From NCBI GenBank assembly GCA_029555925.1, contig JAKPQU010000543.1:1-7615 (forward strand): a DNA stretch of 7,615 bases. Direction: 5' to 3'. The DNA is from Bacillota bacterium. Lineage in GTDB: Bacteria > Eremiobacterota > SpSt-956 > JAKJGF01. The position numbers and the translations under genes were made by a program. The notes under the pieces are model-generated. The model had not been told where the DNA came from, ran no database searches, and worked only from the letters and a program-made list of their open reading frames with translations. Of this stretch, positions 5,157-7,615 are shown one piece after another; within the stretch, counting starts at the first letter, position 1; every line of letters begins with the position of its first letter.

Positions 5157-7568
5157 ATGAGAAAACATCTGATAATTATCACAGCAATATCATTTCTTAT
5201 ACTCTTATCAGGATGTGGTATCTTATTTACTGCCATAATCCAGGCTATTGTAGGCTCTCATGCAGGATTTGTTTTTATCCCCGGAGCCATTGCGGCAAAA
5301 GAAAATACAATAAAATACGGTATGGTTGTCCTTACAGAAAACCTTCCTCCTGAAGGATATAAACCTGCTGCAGGCGCAACGGTTTATATAGAAGGAACAC
5401 TTATAACAACTCAGACCCAGGATGATGGTTACTTTAAATTAACAGACGTACCTGCAGGTATAAAAAACATAAAAATAACATATCCTGGTTTTTTACCTCT
5501 TGAAGAACAAATAGTAGTAACCGACCCTAACGCAGGTGTTTCAGCGTTTAATACCCTTAAGATTATACCGAAAAATGTTCTTATGCCTGTAGGCATAGGA
5601 GGCATAATAGAGTTTACCGCATATGGAGAAACGGAGGGAACTATTCCCGTTATACCTGACACAAAGTGGTCAGTTGTAAACGACATAGGCACAATAGATA
5701 AATATGGTATTTTTACTGCTACAAAAGCAGGAACAGGACTTATAGTAGCAACGTCGGGTACGAAAAGAGCGGAAGTGTCAGTCACTGTTGTGGAAAAGGT
5801 CGGAACTATTAAAGGACAGGTAAAATACAACGGTAGTCCAGTTGCCGATGGTCAGATACAGGTAAATGGTACAAATCAATATGCCATAACAGACAGTAAC
5901 GGTAATTATATACTCCCCGGCATACCTGCTACAGAGGTTACGGTAACAGTCACATCCTCATCTACAGGCAAGAAAGGTTATGTCACAGCAACAGTTCCTG
6001 CCGGAGGGGAACTAACACTTGATATAAATCTTGAAGATATAACTCCCGCCCCTGACCCTCTAACTCCGACTCCGACAGGTACTCCCATCATGCCTGTAGG
6101 AAACATTCAGGGTAAACTCACAGAATATGACGGTACTACTCCTGTAGTCAATGGCTATATCATTTTTTACAGCTACCTTTATCCTGCAATGAAAGAAAGT
6201 AAAGCAAATCCCAATGCCATAACAACATCTGACAGTGGCGGCAATTACACCTTCAACAATATACCCCAGGGTTCAGGCCTTATAGAGTGCTGGAGAAGTG
6301 AAAGTGAATACACGGCAGAACCGAACAATCCTTTTGCAAGGTCTGAAGTAAATGTAGTCAACGGGACCACTGTAGTCGATATAAAATCACTTTATCCGCC
6401 CACACCTACAGTGACACCCGCCGTGACTGCCACACCTACCCCGGGCTCTGCCTACTGGAATACAAACACTAAAGTAAGCGATGTTCCCGGTGTGCCGGCA
6501 GGAGCTTCTCCCCGTATAGCCGTAGATCCGTCCGGTAATGCCTATGCTATATGGGCTGATAACAGGAATGGTGATATGGATATTTATTTTTCCTATAAAC
6601 CTGCAGGCAGTCCATGGGGAGCAAATGTAAAAGTAGATGATGAAACAACAGGAAAAATCGCACAGAATCCAGATATAGCAGTAGATGCGGGAGGAAATGC
6701 CTTTGCCGTATGGGTAGATTACAGAGACGGTGCTCTTAACCCCCATATATATATTGCCAGAAAACCGGCAGGAGGAATATGGCAGAATCATGTGAAGGTT
6801 GATAATAATACAGTATCTGTTACTGTCAGCAACCCTGCCATAGCAGTGTCTGATACAGGAAATCCATATGTAATATGGGTTGACAGAAGAAATACTGCTA
6901 CAGTGCCGGTTACAGCTCCTGATATTTATTTTGCTTATTACTCGGCAGGAGTATGGGTAAATGAGCAGGTCACTTTAAGTAAGATGTCCGACGCAAATGT
7001 AAGCTCTCCTGACATAGCAGTAGATTCTTCGGGAACAGTTCATGCAGTATGGGCAGATAGGAGAAATGGAAATGATGATATCTATGCAGCCTTTAAACCT
7101 TCAGGATCAGTATGGGGAACAAATCGAATAGATGATGACACAACAGGAAGTAATGCCGTATTTCCCAGGGTGGCAGTAGACTCATCAGGTAATGCCTATG
7201 CCATATGGCAGGATTATAGAAACGGTACGCCTGACATTTATTTTTCTTATACATCAGGAGTCTCATGGCAGGCGAATCAAAGAGTAGATGACAGCACAGG
7301 GACGGTGGGAAGACCGGATATAGGTGTTGATTCTACTGGCAATGCCTATGCAGTCTGGTCTGACAATAGAGATGGAAACTGGGATATTTATTCTTCCTGC
7401 AGACATCCAGGAGGCTTCTGGGGAGCAAATGCAAGAGTAGACGATGCTCCCGGAACAACCAGTACGGAAGAAGCGACCATAGGCGTCAATCCTTCGGGAA
7501 AAGCCTGGGTCATATGGGAAGATCAGAGAAACGGCAGTAATGAAATTTATTCTGCTGACAGTAAGTAA
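5157..7568 (+). CDS. Surface lipoprotein with carboxypeptidase-regulatory-like and Ig-like domains and a C-terminal seven-repeat beta-propeller
   Basis: The 803-residue protein starts with a lipoprotein signal: MRKH, a hydrophobic core, then LSGC with lipidated Cys20 followed by Gly. Next come a carboxypeptidase-regulatory-like beta domain (about 54-121), an Ig/BIG-like domain (about 134-213), a second regulatory-like domain (217-293), a Thr/Pro linker (297-312), a third such domain (317-412), and another Thr/Pro linker (414-429). The rest is seven repeats starting near 451, 504, 559, 617, 669, 719 and 772, with the pattern P-x-IAVD-x-SGNAYAIW-x-D-x-RNG-xx-DIYFSY and then W-G-x-N-x-x-VDD. The stretch WNTNTKVSD (434-442) before the first repeat resembles the last strand of a repeat, and the seventh repeat lacks it, so the ends would close the ring. 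No catalytic motif is evident; binding to a surface, glycan or partner is an inference. AAGGAGAGG (5144-5152) supports the start. No terminator is visible in the 47 bp that follow. Confidence 0.88.
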   Translation: MRKHLIIITAISFLILLSGCGILFTAIIQAIVGSHAGFVFIPGAIAAKENTIKYGMVVLTENLPPEGYKPAAGATVYIEGTLITTQTQDDGYFKLTDVPAGIKNIKITYPGFLPLEEQIVVTDPNAGVSAFNTLKIIPKNVLMPVGIGGIIEFTAYGETEGTIPVIPDTKWSVVNDIGTIDKYGIFTATKAGTGLIVATSGTKRAEVSVTVVEKVGTIKGQVKYNGSPVADGQIQVNGTNQYAITDSNGNYILPGIPATEVTVTVTSSSTGKKGYVTATVPAGGELTLDINLEDITPAPDPLTPTPTGTPIMPVGNIQGKLTEYDGTTPVVNGYIIFYSYLYPAMKESKANPNAITTSDSGGNYTFNNIPQGSGLIECWRSESEYTAEPNNPFARSEVNVVNGTTVVDIKSLYPPTPTVTPAVTATPTPGSAYWNTNTKVSDVPGVPAGASPRIAVDPSGNAYAIWADNRNGDMDIYFSYKPAGSPWGANVKVDDETTGKIAQNPDIAVDAGGNAFAVWVDYRDGALNPHIYIARKPAGGIWQNHVKVDNNTVSVTVSNPAIAVSDTGNPYVIWVDRRNTATVPVTAPDIYFAYYSAGVWVNEQVTLSKMSDANVSSPDIAVDSSGTVHAVWADRRNGNDDIYAAFKPSGSVWGTNRIDDDTTGSNAVFPRVAVDSSGNAYAIWQDYRNGTPDIYFSYTSGVSWQANQRVDDSTGTVGRPDIGVDSTGNAYAVWSDNRDGNWDIYSSCRHPGGFWGANARVDDAPGTTSTEEATIGVNPSGKAWVIWEDQRNGSNEIYSADSK

Positions 7569-7580
7569 AGCAGTTACTGA

Positions 7581-7601
7581 AGTAAGTAGTGAATAGTGAA
7601 A
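7581..7601 (+). repeat. Short heptanucleotide repeat, three units
   Basis: AGTAAGT, AGTGAAT and AGTGAAA follow one another just after the lipoprotein gene. The last is identical to a unit of the array at 2703-2758 and the others are close to it, so the same repeat family appears twice in the window. It may continue in degenerate form beyond 7601. Confidence 0.6.
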
Positions 7602-7615
7602 AGCCAGAAAACCTT

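Noticed and set aside
5429..5830. Minus-strand open frame of 133 codons
   Set aside because: It lies wholly inside the lipoprotein gene, has no ribosome binding site of note, and its product has no recognisable features. The same applies to the minus-strand frame at 6387-6791, whose repetitive look mirrors the propeller repeats.

Overview
The window is AT-rich with a compact Shine-Dalgarno style of gene start. It carries four protein genes, all on the + strand: a clostripain-like (C11) cysteine peptidase (283-2103), a small basic protein of unknown function (2338-2523), a cobalamin-binding-domain radical SAM enzyme (2758-4143), and a large multidomain surface lipoprotein ending in a predicted seven-bladed beta-propeller (5157-7568). 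The source is clearly bacterial. The lipoprotein signal (LSGC, Gly after the Cys) and threonine/proline linkers suit a secreted surface protein, possibly in a diderm. The taxon cannot be fixed from the sequence; the gene mix would fit an uncultivated low-GC lineage, which is inference only.

Layout: positions 1-141 are the right part of an inverted-repeat element, followed by a short leader and the peptidase gene. A partly palindromic spacer (2104-2337) leads to the small gene. A hairpin terminator (about 2618-2649), a good sigma70-like promoter (2673-2701) and a perfect array of eight 7-bp repeats (2703-2758) then lead directly into the start codon of the radical SAM gene. The 1-kb gap 4144-5156 is the least ordinary part. 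It starts with a probable AT-rich terminator and then holds two head-to-tail copies of a 205/206-bp element with terminal inverted repeats of about 65 bp, separated and flanked by the 5-mer CTTAG. A different 150-bp inverted-repeat element flanked by AGTA follows, then several further hairpins and palindromes running into the leader of the lipoprotein gene.

The genes do not look like one operon: gaps are 234, 234 and 1013 bp, with terminator or promoter signals in between, and no shared pathway is evident. The most notable content is non-coding: a non-autonomous (MITE-like) repeat family with target-site evidence, and a heptanucleotide repeat forming the ribosome-binding region of a gene, with a short related repeat after the lipoprotein gene.
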